A stretch of 64,000 bases of DNA from Rugosimonospora sp040255525. Its GTDB lineage: Bacteria > Actinomycetota > Actinomycetes > Mycobacteriales > Micromonosporaceae. The notes under the pieces were generated by a model. The model worked only from the letters and a program-made list of their open reading frames with translations. It was not told the origin of the DNA and made no database searches. Numbering within the stretch: position 1 is the first letter of the stretch; every line of letters begins with the position of its first letter. The position numbers were made by a program, and so were the translations under genes. The stretch covers positions 1-64,000 of the forward strand of contig JBDZVD010000004.1 in the NCBI GenBank assembly GCA_040255525.1, written 5' to 3'. Below, piece by piece: positions 54,357 to 63,072 of this stretch.

Positions 54357-54767
54357 GTGACCCTCGACGACGTGGCCGAGATGGCGCTGGGGATGCCGGA
54401 GACCGTGGAGGTGCCGGCATGGGAGGGCGAGCGGACCTGGCGCACACGCAACAAGATCTTTGTGATGGGTTCGCCCGGCTCGCCGCACATCACGGTGAAG
54501 ACCTCGATGACCGAACAGGCCGAGCTGACCGCGTCGGACGCGGAGACGTACCGGTACGCGCCCTATGTCGGCCGGTTCGGCTGGACGCAGGTCCGGCTGG
54601 ACCGGGTGGACGCGGGGGAGTTGCGCGAGCTGATCGTCGAGGCGTGGCGGCGCACCGCGGCCAAGGCGGTGGTACGCGACTGGTCCGGTTCGTCACGGGC
54701 CTCCGGAGGCGCCCGGCCACACCGGTCGCCACGCCCGGGCGCGGGCCGGGCCGGCGACTCAGCCTAG
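54357..54767 (+). CDS. MmcQ/YjbR family protein
   Basis: 136 residues. LDDVAEMALGMPETVEVPAW, then a central R-T-R-N-K-I-F segment and KTSMTEQAELTASDAETYRYAPYVGRFGW with LIVEAWRRTA helices follow the YjbR/MmcQ fold (a small MoaD-like protein of unknown role, sometimes called DNA-binding). GTG 54357 is chosen; GTG 54354 is equally possible. The last 25 residues are disordered. It overlaps cobS at the 3' ends by nine bases and starts 10 bases after gcvT. Confidence 0.75.
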   Translation: MTLDDVAEMALGMPETVEVPAWEGERTWRTRNKIFVMGSPGSPHITVKTSMTEQAELTASDAETYRYAPYVGRFGWTQVRLDRVDAGELRELIVEAWRRTAAKAVVRDWSGSSRASGGARPHRSPRPGAGRAGDSA

Positions 54768-55547
54768 GACCAGCACGAGGTACGCGACGCACGTCGCGAC
54801 CTCGACCAGCGCGCCGAGCACGTCACCGGTGATCCCGCCGAGCCGCCGTACCGCGTGGCGGTTCAGCAGCACGCTCACCCCGGCCGCGAGGCCCACCGCG
54901 ACCAGGCCCTGCCAGGGACGGCCCGGTATCGCGAATCCGGCCGGTACGGCGACCGCGACCGTACCGGCGACCAGCCCGGGTACCCGTACCGTACCGGCGA
55001 CCAGCGCGCCCAACCCGGCCGGCCGGGCCGGCGGTACCCCCCGCCGGCAGGCCCACGCGACGGCCAGCCGGCCGGTGCCGGCGGCGGTCGCGACGCCGAG
55101 CACGACAGCGCCTGCCGGCCTGCCCGCGAGCGCCGCCACGGCGGCGGCCTGGAGGAGCAGGCTCAGTACGATCGCGGCCACCCCGAACGGGCCGACCTCC
55201 GGGCTCTTCATGATCTCCAGGGCCCGCTCGCGCCCGGCATACGAGCCGAGCCCGTCCACGGTGTCGGCCAGCCCGTCGACGTGCAGTCCCCGGGTCAGAG
55301 CCAGGCCGAGCGCGACGGTGACCGCGCCGAGTACCAGCGACGGCGCCCGGAGTTCGCGCAGCCCCACCGCCACCGCGCCGAGTACGGCGCCGAGCACCCC
55401 GCCGACGAGCGGCGCGACCGACATCGCGACGCCGGCCGCGGCCCGGTCCACCCGGCCGGCCCGCAGCGGCAGCACGCTGAACGTGGTGAGCGCCAGGCGT
55501 ACCCCGGCGACCAGAGAGCCCGGCGCCGGGGCGGCCGGGTCAGACAC
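54759..55547 (-). CDS. cobS: Cobalamin synthase, adenosylcobinamide-GDP ribazoletransferase
   Basis: Integral membrane enzyme joining adenosylcobinamide-GDP and alpha-ribazole phosphate. 262 residues with about six hydrophobic segments (for example SLVLGAVTVALGLALTRG, VLGVATAAGTGRLAVAWAC). The active-site motif HVDGLADTVDGLGSYAGRERALEIMKSP is present with the DGLADT-x-D-G-L core that binds the metal/GDP. The start GTG 55547 overlaps the cobUT stop by eight bases, so the two are translationally coupled. Confidence 0.92.
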   Translation of the reverse strand: MSDPAAPAPGSLVAGVRLALTTFSVLPLRAGRVDRAAAGVAMSVAPLVGGVLGAVLGAVAVGLRELRAPSLVLGAVTVALGLALTRGLHVDGLADTVDGLGSYAGRERALEIMKSPEVGPFGVAAIVLSLLLQAAAVAALAGRPAGAVVLGVATAAGTGRLAVAWACRRGVPPARPAGLGALVAGTVRVPGLVAGTVAVAVPAGFAIPGRPWQGLVAVGLAAGVSVLLNRHAVRRLGGITGDVLGALVEVATCVAYLVLVLG

Positions 55548-57321
55548 CGTCCACTATGGACAGCACGGACTGGATCAGCGGGAGCGCGGCGAGCGCCGCG
55601 ACGCCCTCGCCGAGCCCGAACCGCAGGTCCAGCAGGGGTGCCGCGCCCAGCATGTCCGCACCCGCCTTCACGGTCGGGTGGTTGCCGTGCTCGGCGAGCA
55701 GCGTCCAGTGCCGGGTGACCGCGGAGATGTCCCGGGCGGTCACCGCCGCGGCGATGCCCACCGGCCCGTCGACCAGCACCGGTACCTGGCGGGCGGACGC
55801 CGCGACCAGCACACCCACCGCCACCGCGATGTCCTCGCCGGCGAGCGCGGCCAGCACCGCACGCGCGTCCCGGGCCTGGCCACGCATCCCGCGCAGCGCG
55901 TCCCGGACCGCGCCGCACCGGACCATCCACGCCTCGTCGTCGATCTTTCCGCCCGGCTGGTACACCCGGGGGAGCAGGGCGGCCGGGCCGGCCGTCACGT
56001 TGGCCGCCACGACGGCCGCGGCCGCGGCCTGCTGCCCGGCTCCGGCGGCGGCCAGGACGATCAGGTCGGTACCCTCGTCGATCGCCGCGTCCGCCAACCG
56101 CAGGCCCCTCCGGAGCGCCGCGTCCACCCGGGTCGGCGTCACCGCCAACCCGTCCTCGATCGGCGCGGCCACCGGCGTGCGGTCCGGGCCGCCCAGGTCG
56201 ACCACCTCCAGGCGGGCGCCGGCCTGGGTGGCCAGCAGGCCCAGCGGCCCGCCACCCTCCCGCGCCTGCCGGACCCGTGCGGCCCACTCCTCCGGGCTGT
56301 CGCCGGCCGCCACCCCGCCGGCGTGGTCGCCGTGCAGCAGCAGCACCCGTACCGAACCGAACGGTCGCGGGCTGGCGCTGCCCTGGGCGCCGGCAGCGAA
56401 CGTCACCGCACGGGTCAGGTTGCCCAGCCCGGGGCCGGCGACGTTGAGCGCGGCGATCCGCTCCTCGGCGGCGTTCGCGGCCGCCTCGTCCGGCAGCGGC
56501 AGCGTCCCGTCCAGCTCGACCACCACCCCGTGGGGCTGATCCTTGAGCCTGAGGATCGATCCGGACAGTGACTCCCCCGGCACCGCCGGGTCCACCGGTT
56601 CCGCCGGCTCGGTCACCGCCGGCTGGGCGGACGACGGCGTGACCGGCTCGGCCGCGGTCGCGGCCCCGGCCGGCGATACCGTCCCCGCCAGCGCCCCGGC
56701 CGCCCCGGCCGGCGTCGCCCCGGCCGGCGACGGCACTGCCGGGGCCGGCACTGCCAAGGCCGGTGCGCCCGCCGGGGCCGGCTTGAGCCAGCCGGGCTGG
56801 CCGGCGACGACCAGAGCCACCCCGTCGCACACCTGGGCCAGCAGCCGGTTCGCGGTGCCCACCGCGTCGGCGAAGACCCGCCCGGACTCCGTCGCCGGCA
56901 CCACCGACATGCCCACCTCGGGGCTCACGATCACCACTCGGGCGGCGCAGTCGCGCACCGCACCGACCAGTCCGGCGACCGCCTCGCGCTCGGTCCCCGC
57001 CGACCAGCCGCCCTCCTCCAAGACGGCGGTCAGCCAGCCACCCAGATCGTCGATCAGTAGCGCCTGGTCGGGCCTCGCATCGGCCAGCAGGGTGGCCAGG
57101 CGGCCGGGCGAGGCACCAGTCTCCTCGGTGATCCAGGTCGCCGGTCGGCGACCGCGGTGCGCGTCCAACCTGGCGGCCCACTCCGGATCATCCAGAGCGG
57201 GAGTGGCGGTGGCCACATACCTGACCTCGGTGGCGCCGGTGACCAGGGATTCGGCAAACTCGGACTTACCGGACCGGATTCCGCCGAGCACGAGAATGGA
57301 GTGGTACCCGTCGAGCGACAT
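55540..57321 (-). CDS. Fused adenosylcobinamide kinase/guanylyltransferase with CobT-like domain
   Basis: 593 residues. Residues 1-180 are CobU/CobP (kinase and guanylyltransferase): P-loop LVLGGIRSGKSEFAES and the guanylyl-His region RLDAHRGRRPATWITEE. A Pro/Ala linker (185-265) leads to a CobT (nicotinate-mononucleotide:dimethylbenzimidazole phosphoribosyltransferase) domain at about 275-593, ending LDLRFGLGEGVAALAALP, which keeps the catalytic Glu in the G-L-G-E-G motif. The usual substrate loop G-E/D-M-G-I-G-N-T-T is replaced by AAAGAGQQA, and the GDHGV segment by GDHAGG; part of the CobT N-terminus is also missing. Overlaps cobS by eight bases. Kinase activity is plausible; CobT activity is doubtful. 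Confidence 0.8.
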   Translation of the reverse strand: MSLDGYHSILVLGGIRSGKSEFAESLVTGATEVRYVATATPALDDPEWAARLDAHRGRRPATWITEETGASPGRLATLLADARPDQALLIDDLGGWLTAVLEEGGWSAGTEREAVAGLVGAVRDCAARVVIVSPEVGMSVVPATESGRVFADAVGTANRLLAQVCDGVALVVAGQPGWLKPAPAGAPALAVPAPAVPSPAGATPAGAAGALAGTVSPAGAATAAEPVTPSSAQPAVTEPAEPVDPAVPGESLSGSILRLKDQPHGVVVELDGTLPLPDEAAANAAEERIAALNVAGPGLGNLTRAVTFAAGAQGSASPRPFGSVRVLLLHGDHAGGVAAGDSPEEWAARVRQAREGGGPLGLLATQAGARLEVVDLGGPDRTPVAAPIEDGLAVTPTRVDAALRRGLRLADAAIDEGTDLIVLAAAGAGQQAAAAAVVAANVTAGPAALLPRVYQPGGKIDDEAWMVRCGAVRDALRGMRGQARDARAVLAALAGEDIAVAVGVLVAASARQVPVLVDGPVGIAAAVTARDISAVTRHWTLLAEHGNHPTVKAGADMLGAAPLLDLRFGLGEGVAALAALPLIQSVLSIVDGV

Positions 57322-57461
57322 GCTCGTACCCTATGTTCCTCGTACGCGCGGGACCTGCCCGGCTCCACGGACCACACTAAGCTTGCTGGACCGGCCCTGG
57401 TGCGGTGCCGGCCGCGGCGCCGCCCGGGTGGCCCGGCGCGTGACGAAGGGGAGAGCCGAGG

Positions 57462-57662
57462 ATGTCGTGGACCTGGCGGTACGAGGACGGCGACGGTCAG
57501 CCGGTCGAGGGGCCGGGGGAGACGTTCACCAGCCAGGCCGACGCGGAGTCGTGGATCGGTCAGAGCTGGCGGGAGCTGGTCGCCGGCGGGACGACGACCG
57601 CTCTGCTGGTGGAGGACGGCCGGGTGGAGTACCGGATGAGCCTGCTCCCGGCGGGCGAGTGA
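57462..57662 (+). CDS. Small conserved actinobacterial protein
   Basis: 66 residues: SWTWRYEDGDGQPVEGPGETF, then SQADAESWIGQSWRELVAGG and the strand TTALLVEDGRVEYRMSLL. This short acidic protein is widespread in actinobacteria with unknown function; the tryptophan pair before the helix is characteristic. Start ATG 57462 with GGGGAGAGCC in front. Its stop lies seven bases before the M50 gene, so they probably share a transcript; divergent from the cobUT fusion. Confidence 0.75.
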   Translation: MSWTWRYEDGDGQPVEGPGETFTSQADAESWIGQSWRELVAGGTTTALLVEDGRVEYRMSLLPAGE

Positions 57663-57669
57663 GGTCCCG

Positions 57670-58458
57670 GTGAGCTACCGAACCGGGCGCCGGCTGGCGA
57701 TCGGGGTGCCCCGAGGGGCGTCCCGGCCCAGCCCGATCTTCCTGGGCATCCTGGCAGTCTTCCTGGTCAGTGGCTGGATGACCTGGTCCAGGTACGGCTC
57801 GATCCGGCTGGACGCGTTCCTGTTCGTGGTCGCCGGCTGGGTGCTGTCGCTGTGCCTGCACGAATTCGCCCACGCGCTGACCGCGTACCGGTCCGGGGAC
57901 GCCGGGGTCGTGCAGAAGGGCTACCTGACGCTCAACCCGCTGAAGTACACGCACACCCTGCTGTCCGTGGTGCTGCCGCTGGTCTTCCTCGTCCTCGGCG
58001 GGATCGGGTTGCCTGGTGGGGCGGTGTGGATCGACCACAGCTACATCCGGGGCCGGGTCAAGGACACCTTGATCAGCCTGGCCGGCCCCGGCACGAACCT
58101 GCTGTTCACCGCCGTACTGGTGATTCCGTTCGCGTTCGACATCGACATGTTCGCCCACCTGGAGTTCTGGTCGGTGTGGGCGTTCCTCGCGTTCCTGCAG
58201 CTCACGGCGAGCCTGCTCAATCTGGTGCCGATCCCCGGTGTCGACGGCGGCAACGCCCTGCGGCCCTGGCTGTCCTACGACTGGCGGCGCGGGTTCGACG
58301 CCGTGGCGCCGTACGGCATGCTGCTGTTCTTCGCCCTGCTCTGGCAGCCCAGCGTCAACCGGATCTTCTTCGACGTGGTGTACCGGCTGGCCGACCTGAT
58401 CGGCCTGCCGATCTTCCTCGCCTCGAACGGCCAGGACCTGTTCATGTTCTGGCGCTGA
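57670..58458 (+). CDS. Site-2 protease family membrane protein (M50)
   Basis: 262 residues with about six transmembrane segments. The catalytic zinc motif HEFAH lies in helix 2 (SLCLHEFAHALTAYRSGDAG), and the third ligand region NLVPIPGVDGGNALRP (N-P-x-P-G-x-D-G family) is near residue 188. These proteases cut transmembrane anti-sigma factors and signal peptides inside the membrane; PDZ domains typical of the larger RseP type are absent, so substrate selection is unknown. The start is GTG 57670 in near-overlap with the preceding small gene. Confidence 0.88.
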   Translation: MSYRTGRRLAIGVPRGASRPSPIFLGILAVFLVSGWMTWSRYGSIRLDAFLFVVAGWVLSLCLHEFAHALTAYRSGDAGVVQKGYLTLNPLKYTHTLLSVVLPLVFLVLGGIGLPGGAVWIDHSYIRGRVKDTLISLAGPGTNLLFTAVLVIPFAFDIDMFAHLEFWSVWAFLAFLQLTASLLNLVPIPGVDGGNALRPWLSYDWRRGFDAVAPYGMLLFFALLWQPSVNRIFFDVVYRLADLIGLPIFLASNGQDLFMFWR

Positions 58459-58549
58459 CGCGCCCGCCGGCACGCTCCGGCCCGGCGTACCGGTCGCGGC
58501 AGCTCGGCGGCGCACCGCGCCGACGCGCCCGCGGGCGCGCCCCACTAAC

Positions 58550-58591
58550 GCGGCCGCCCCGGTCCGGACGGGTCCGGACCAGGGCGGCCGC
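58550..58591. terminator. Bidirectional hairpin terminator between M50 and aldo/keto reductase genes
   Basis: Long stem with outer arms GCGGCCGCCC (58550-58559) and GGGCGGCCGC (58582-58591) and inner arms GGTCC (58561-58565) and GGACC (58576-58580), separated by a one-base mismatch. It lies between convergent genes and could stop both, though no T tract is present on either side. Confidence 0.6.
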
Positions 58592-58606
58592 AGTGCCAGG
58601 GCGCGC

Positions 58607-59605
58607 TCAGGGACGCGCGGTGGGGCTCTCGGTCTTGGCCGGGTCGCGTTCGACGATCGGGTCGAGGATCTCGTCGATCGCCTTGAGCAGCTCCGCGTCC
58701 AGCTTGACGCCCGACGCCTTCACGTTGTCCTGCAGCTGCTCCGGCCGGGTCGCGCCGACGATCGCCGAGGACACGTTCGGGTTGTGCAGCACCCAGGCGA
58801 CCGCCAGCTGGGCGAGGCTGAGCCCGGCCCTCTCGGCGATCGGCTTGAGCTGCTGGACCCGGGCCAGGACGTCGTCCCGCAGCCAGCGGCGGATGAAGTT
58901 CGCCCCCGACTTCTCGTCGGTGGCCCGGGAGCCGTCCGGCGCCGGCTGCCCCGGAAGATACTTGCCGGTCAGCACACCCTGCGCGATCGGGGAGAATACG
59001 ACCTGCCCGAGCCCCAGCTCCTCGGAGGTCGGGACGACCTCGGCCTCGATGACCCGCCACAGCATGTTGTACTGCGGCTGGTTCGACACCAGCTGGATCT
59101 TCAGCTCGCGGGCCAGCTCGTGCGCGGCCCGGATCTCGCTCGCCCGCCACTCGGACACGCCGATGTACAGCGCCTTCCCGGCGTGGACGATGTCGGCGAA
59201 CGCCTCCATCGTCTCCTCCAGCGGCGTCGAGTAGTCGTACCGGTGAGCCTGGTACAGGTCGACGTAGTCGGTCTGCAACCGGCGCAGCGAACCGTTGATC
59301 GACTCGTGGAGGTGCTTGCGGGACAGGCCACGATCGTTGGCTCCGGAACCGGTCGGCCAGAAGACCTTGGTGAAGATCTCCAGCCCCTCCCGGCGCTGCC
59401 CGGCCAGAGCGCGGCCGAGGACCGCTTCGGCGCGGGTACCGGCGTAGACGTCGGCGGTGTCGAAGGTGGTGATACCGAGATCGAGGGCGGCATTCACGCA
59501 GGCGGTGGCCTGCTCCTCCTCGACCTGTGAACCATGGGTGATCCAGTTGCCGTAGGAGATCTCGCTGACCATGAGGCCCGACCGGCCAAGGTGTCGATAT
59601 TGCAT
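58607..59605 (-). CDS. Aldo/keto reductase
   Basis: NADPH-dependent oxidoreductase of the (beta/alpha)8 aldo/keto reductase superfamily, resembling the YajO/voltage-channel beta-subunit branch. 332 residues. Active-site segment TTFDTADVYAGTRAEAVLG with the catalytic Asp-Tyr-Lys-His arrangement (FTKVFWPTGS gives the Lys, QAHRYDYSTP the His), and the cofactor region LVSNQPQYNMLWRVIEAEVV plus AQGVLTGKYLPGQP. C-terminal ATRPEQLQDNVKAS fits NADPH phosphate binding. Start ATG 59605, family-typical MQYRHLGRSGLMVSEIS. The physiological substrate is unknown. Single gene with its own terminator region. Confidence 0.9.
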   Translation of the reverse strand: MQYRHLGRSGLMVSEISYGNWITHGSQVEEEQATACVNAALDLGITTFDTADVYAGTRAEAVLGRALAGQRREGLEIFTKVFWPTGSGANDRGLSRKHLHESINGSLRRLQTDYVDLYQAHRYDYSTPLEETMEAFADIVHAGKALYIGVSEWRASEIRAAHELARELKIQLVSNQPQYNMLWRVIEAEVVPTSEELGLGQVVFSPIAQGVLTGKYLPGQPAPDGSRATDEKSGANFIRRWLRDDVLARVQQLKPIAERAGLSLAQLAVAWVLHNPNVSSAIVGATRPEQLQDNVKASGVKLDAELLKAIDEILDPIVERDPAKTESPTARP

Positions 59606-59669
59606 GGCCTCACACCTTATCCGGCAACGCCCGCGGCGGCACTGCCGGCGGCACCGATCACGGCGCGGC

Positions 59670-62621
59670 TCACAGCATCGGGCGGGCGTCGACCAGGAGC
59701 CGGTCGATCTCCTCGGTGACCGCCATCCGGCTGGGGTGGCTCGGGGCGATCAGCATCCGGCCGCGGCGGTCCAGCGCGCCCCAACGGTGCGCGCCGTCCG
59801 TGATGAGGAAGGCCACCGGGTGGATGACCAGCGCCGGGTGTACCGGCTCGACCAGCACCCGTCCGGCGCGGTCCACCACGCCCTTGCGGCCGCCCAGCTC
59901 CACCACGGCCAGCCCCTCGTCGGAGAATCCGTCGATGTAGCGCCCGTCGGACAGGGCGGTGGCGAACGAGTCGTACCGGAACGGGACCACCGCCCGGCCG
60001 ATGCCGTCCACCGCTCCCCAGCGGCCGCCCCGCCGTACCGCGGCCATCCCGCGCCGGAATGGGCGGACGTCCTCGAAACCGGTCGAGATCGTCACCGTGT
60101 TGGCCTTGTCGATCGCGATCCACCGGGCGGTACCGTCCCGGGACACCCAGGCCAGACCGTCGGAGAAGCTGCTCACCCCGAGGTACCCGGCGTTGGCCGG
60201 AATCAGCGTCTCGCCCGTCTCGTCGATCAGTTCCCAGGACTCCTGGCCAGGGCGCTGAACCCACGCGACCGAGTCCCGGAACGGCTGGACGTCCGCGTAC
60301 TCCGCCGCTACCCGGGTCTCGCCGTCGGCATCGGTGAAGCCCCACAGGCCGGTCTGCTCGTCCAGCGCCGGAGTCGGCGGGCGGCGGATCTGCAGGATCT
60401 CCTCGCGGGTGCGCGGGTACGGTCCCCAGCCGTTCTCGGCCACCTTGCGGAACACCGCGTCCAGCGCCAGCTCGGTGTGCGCGATCATCTCGGGGTCTTC
60501 GGTCTTGCGCAGTTCGAGAGCCTTCTCGAAGTGGATGCACGCCTCGATGTACCGGCCCTGGTCGTAGGCGCACTTCCCGGAGTGCTGGTACATGGTCGCG
60601 CGCAGCCGGTCCGGCAGCTCGGTCGAGTTGGCCAGCGCGAACAGCCGGTCCGCCTCCTCGAACTCCCCGCGCCACTGAAGCACGTGGGCGAGCCGGGCCT
60701 GCGCGATCGCGATGCGGCGCAGCTCGCCGGTCGCCTCCGCGTGGGCCAGGGCCAGCTTGCCGTCGGCCTGCGCCTTCTGCAGGTCGCCGAGGATGCGGGA
60801 CACCACCGCGCGGAGGCTGAGCAGGCGGGCCCGCGGAGCGTTGTCCTCGTGCGCGTTGAGCTTGACGGTGAGCAGGTCCCTGATCTCCAGGAGGCGTTCC
60901 TCTTCGCCGTCCACCTTCTCGCGCAGGGTGTCCGGGTCGAACACCCACTCCCAGGTGGCCAGCGTGTGCTCCGGGTCGGCGACACCGGCCGGACCGGAGT
61001 CGTCGAGGGGCGGCCCGGAGACCGGCGGCGCCGAGACGGGAGGGGCGGACACCGGCGGCGCCGAGACCGGAGGAGCCGACACCGGGGGCGAGGAGACCGG
61101 CGGGGAGCTGACCGGATCGAGTGGCTCGATGTCCGGCGGCGCGCTGACGACGGGCGGCTCGTACCGGAGGCCACCGGGTGGGGTGGGGGCGGTGAGCGCC
61201 TCGACAATGTCCGGGCGCAGACCGGGGGGGATCCCGTCCGCGCCGGTGAACACCTCGCCGGGACGCGGCAGCCGCGGTTGCCGCGGTACCCGGGGACGCG
61301 ATGCGGGCCCGGACCCGGTCGGGCCGCCGACGGGTACCGATGCCCGGCCGGCACCGCGCGGCCGGCCATCCCCGCTCCGCCGCTCGTCGCTCCGCCGCTC
61401 GTCGCTCCGCCGTTCGTCGGCCCGCCGTTCGTCGGCCCGCCGTTCGTCGGCCCGGCGCTCGTCGCCCCGGGGAGCACCACCGCGGTGGTCGTCGGGGCGC
61501 CGGTCATGGCCGCGTCGATCGTTGGCCGGCCGCCCGGCCCCGGGCCTGCGGCCCGCCGCCGGGCGGCGGTCGTCGTCCCAGGAATCCTCGTCGCTCCGCC
61601 GGTCGTCGCTCCGCCGGTCATCGTCCCAGCGGTCCTCGTCCGCGAACCGGTCGCCCGGGCGGCGGTCACCGGGCGGGCGACGGTCCATCGGGCGTCGCTC
61701 ACCGGCCGGGCGCCGGTCGACGCCCCGCCGCTCGTTGCCGCCGAGGCGTTCACCGGGCCGGCGGTCGTCCTCCAGCCAGCGGTCGTCAACCGGGGCCGGT
61801 TCAGCCGGACCGTGGCCACGGCGGTCCTCGCCGGGGCGTTCGTCGACCGGCCGGCGGCCGACCGGGCGCCCGCCGGTACCGCGGCGTTCCTTGTCGGCGC
61901 GGCGCTCACCCGGGCGGTCGTCGTCCGCCCAGAAGTCGTCGTCCGCCCACCGGTCGTCTCCCCAGTGGTCGTCCTCGTCCCAGTGGTCCTCGGAGGGCCG
62001 GCGGTCATCCCACCGGCCGTCCGGCCCGCGGCGCTCGCCCAGGGGCCGGCGCTCGCCGCCGCGACGCTCGTCCACCGGACGGCGCTCGTCGTCGCCGAGA
62101 TCCTTGTCGGCGAGGTAGCGGTCGTCGACCGGGCGCTCGTCGGGGCGGCGCCGCTCGCCGGCGGGGCGGCGGTCGTCATGGGGGCGGCGCTCATCTTGAG
62201 GGCGGCGCTCATCTTGGGGGCGGCGCTCGTCGATCCGGCGGTCATCGCCGGGCCGGCGCCTGGTCGTCGGTCGGCTCGTGAACCGCACCGCGGACGACGC
62301 CTCGATCGGAGGCACCGGGCGGCCGCCGGTCCGGTCCGGCTCGCGGTTGGTGGGACCCGCCGGTCGGGCGACACCCCGCGCACGCCCGTCGGTGACTCCC
62401 GGCCGCAGCCGGCCTTCCTCGGCTTCCGGGTCGCGGCCGTCTTCCCGGTCCTCCGGCGAGTCCTCCGGTCGCCCGGGTGGCCGCCGCCCATCCGGCCGGG
62501 AGCCGGCCTCGGCCTCCTCGTCCTCCGGCGCGACCCGGGCCCACTGCATGGTCGGCACGGTCGCCCACGCCGGTCCGGCGGGCCTGCGCCGGTCCTCGGC
62601 GTGATCGTCGCGCTCGGTCAC
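59670..62621 (-). CDS. WG-repeat protein with charged R/D/E repeats and TPR region
   Basis: 983 residues, probably cytosolic. Residues 1-440 are extremely charged: many short repeats of the form DERRP or ADERR, with tryptophan-acid stretches (DHWDEDDHWGDDRW), and almost no hydrophobic core. Then a PPVSAPPVS linker at about 505-535 (61010-61110 in DNA), then a helical TPR-like part (LLTVKLNAHEDNAPRARLLS to about 700) with FEEADRLFALANSTEL. The C-terminal 250 residues carry WG repeats of the type GLWGFTDADGE, RWGAVDGIGRAV and RWGALDRRGRML. GTG 62621 with GAGGTGG upstream is preferred. Function unknown; WG repeats form toroid-like folds for protein or ligand binding. Confidence 0.7.
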   Translation of the reverse strand: MTERDDHAEDRRRPAGPAWATVPTMQWARVAPEDEEAEAGSRPDGRRPPGRPEDSPEDREDGRDPEAEEGRLRPGVTDGRARGVARPAGPTNREPDRTGGRPVPPIEASSAVRFTSRPTTRRRPGDDRRIDERRPQDERRPQDERRPHDDRRPAGERRRPDERPVDDRYLADKDLGDDERRPVDERRGGERRPLGERRGPDGRWDDRRPSEDHWDEDDHWGDDRWADDDFWADDDRPGERRADKERRGTGGRPVGRRPVDERPGEDRRGHGPAEPAPVDDRWLEDDRRPGERLGGNERRGVDRRPAGERRPMDRRPPGDRRPGDRFADEDRWDDDRRSDDRRSDEDSWDDDRRPAAGRRPGAGRPANDRRGHDRRPDDHRGGAPRGDERRADERRADERRADERRSDERRSDERRSGDGRPRGAGRASVPVGGPTGSGPASRPRVPRQPRLPRPGEVFTGADGIPPGLRPDIVEALTAPTPPGGLRYEPPVVSAPPDIEPLDPVSSPPVSSPPVSAPPVSAPPVSAPPVSAPPVSGPPLDDSGPAGVADPEHTLATWEWVFDPDTLREKVDGEEERLLEIRDLLTVKLNAHEDNAPRARLLSLRAVVSRILGDLQKAQADGKLALAHAEATGELRRIAIAQARLAHVLQWRGEFEEADRLFALANSTELPDRLRATMYQHSGKCAYDQGRYIEACIHFEKALELRKTEDPEMIAHTELALDAVFRKVAENGWGPYPRTREEILQIRRPPTPALDEQTGLWGFTDADGETRVAAEYADVQPFRDSVAWVQRPGQESWELIDETGETLIPANAGYLGVSSFSDGLAWVSRDGTARWIAIDKANTVTISTGFEDVRPFRRGMAAVRRGGRWGAVDGIGRAVVPFRYDSFATALSDGRYIDGFSDEGLAVVELGGRKGVVDRAGRVLVEPVHPALVIHPVAFLITDGAHRWGALDRRGRMLIAPSHPSRMAVTEEIDRLLVDARPML

Positions 62622-63072
62622 GCAGTGCCACCTCGTCGGTCGGGAACGCGTCCAGCAAAGCATAAGAACCGGGTGAAGTGACTCGGCCCGGTCGCGAAGG
62701 AGGGTACGGCGTGGGCGGCGGCACCGCCAAGATGACGCGGCGGGTACCGAGCAGCCCCCAGTACCATATCGGACTTCGATCGGGCTGGTTAGAGCGGGAT
62801 TCCGGCGGTTATCCGCTGTATCGGAACGTCAACGTTCCTGGGTCGCCTCGGCGTGTCGCCGTGCACCGCGTCGCTTCCGGTGCTCCATCACGCCGCGCTC
62901 GTGGCGACCTCGGCGCTGACCCAGGGGCACGGCTTCGCGGGCGTCGCCCAACCGGTCGGGGGTTATGGCCGGCGCCGTGGCGGCCTGGCGCAGGCTGCCG
63001 TTCATCCTGGTGATGGTCGTCGCCGCGGGTACGGCCGCGCCGCTGCGAGCCGTCGGGGTGAAGTAGCTCGGG
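62622..63072. other. Intergenic region, one small candidate gene inside
   Basis: 450 bases between the WG gene start and the DUF3043 stop. An imperfect 16-bp inverted repeat GGAACGT-CA-ACGTTCC (62823-62838) is present; it is too wide for an SOS box and could serve another regulator. One 33-codon open frame (62965-63066) is listed separately. No other feature was recognised. Confidence 0.4.
62965..63066 (+). CDS. Possible 33-residue membrane peptide
   Basis: ATG 62965 opens a short frame, MAGAVAAWRRLPFILVMVVA then a glycine/alanine end, giving one hydrophobic stretch after two arginines (a positive-inside signal). It sits in the intergenic region and reads towards the DUF3043 gene. No ribosome site stands out and the length is at the limit of what can be supported. 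Confidence 0.22.
   Translation: MAGAVAAWRRLPFILVMVVAAGTAAPLRAVGVK

Noticed and set aside
57322..57461. Cobalamin riboswitch upstream of the cobUT fusion
   Set aside because: The 140-base gap between divergent genes is too short and shows no B12-box.
62823..62838. LexA/SOS box GAAC...GTTC
   Set aside because: Six bases separate the half sites instead of four, so it does not match the actinobacterial SOS box.
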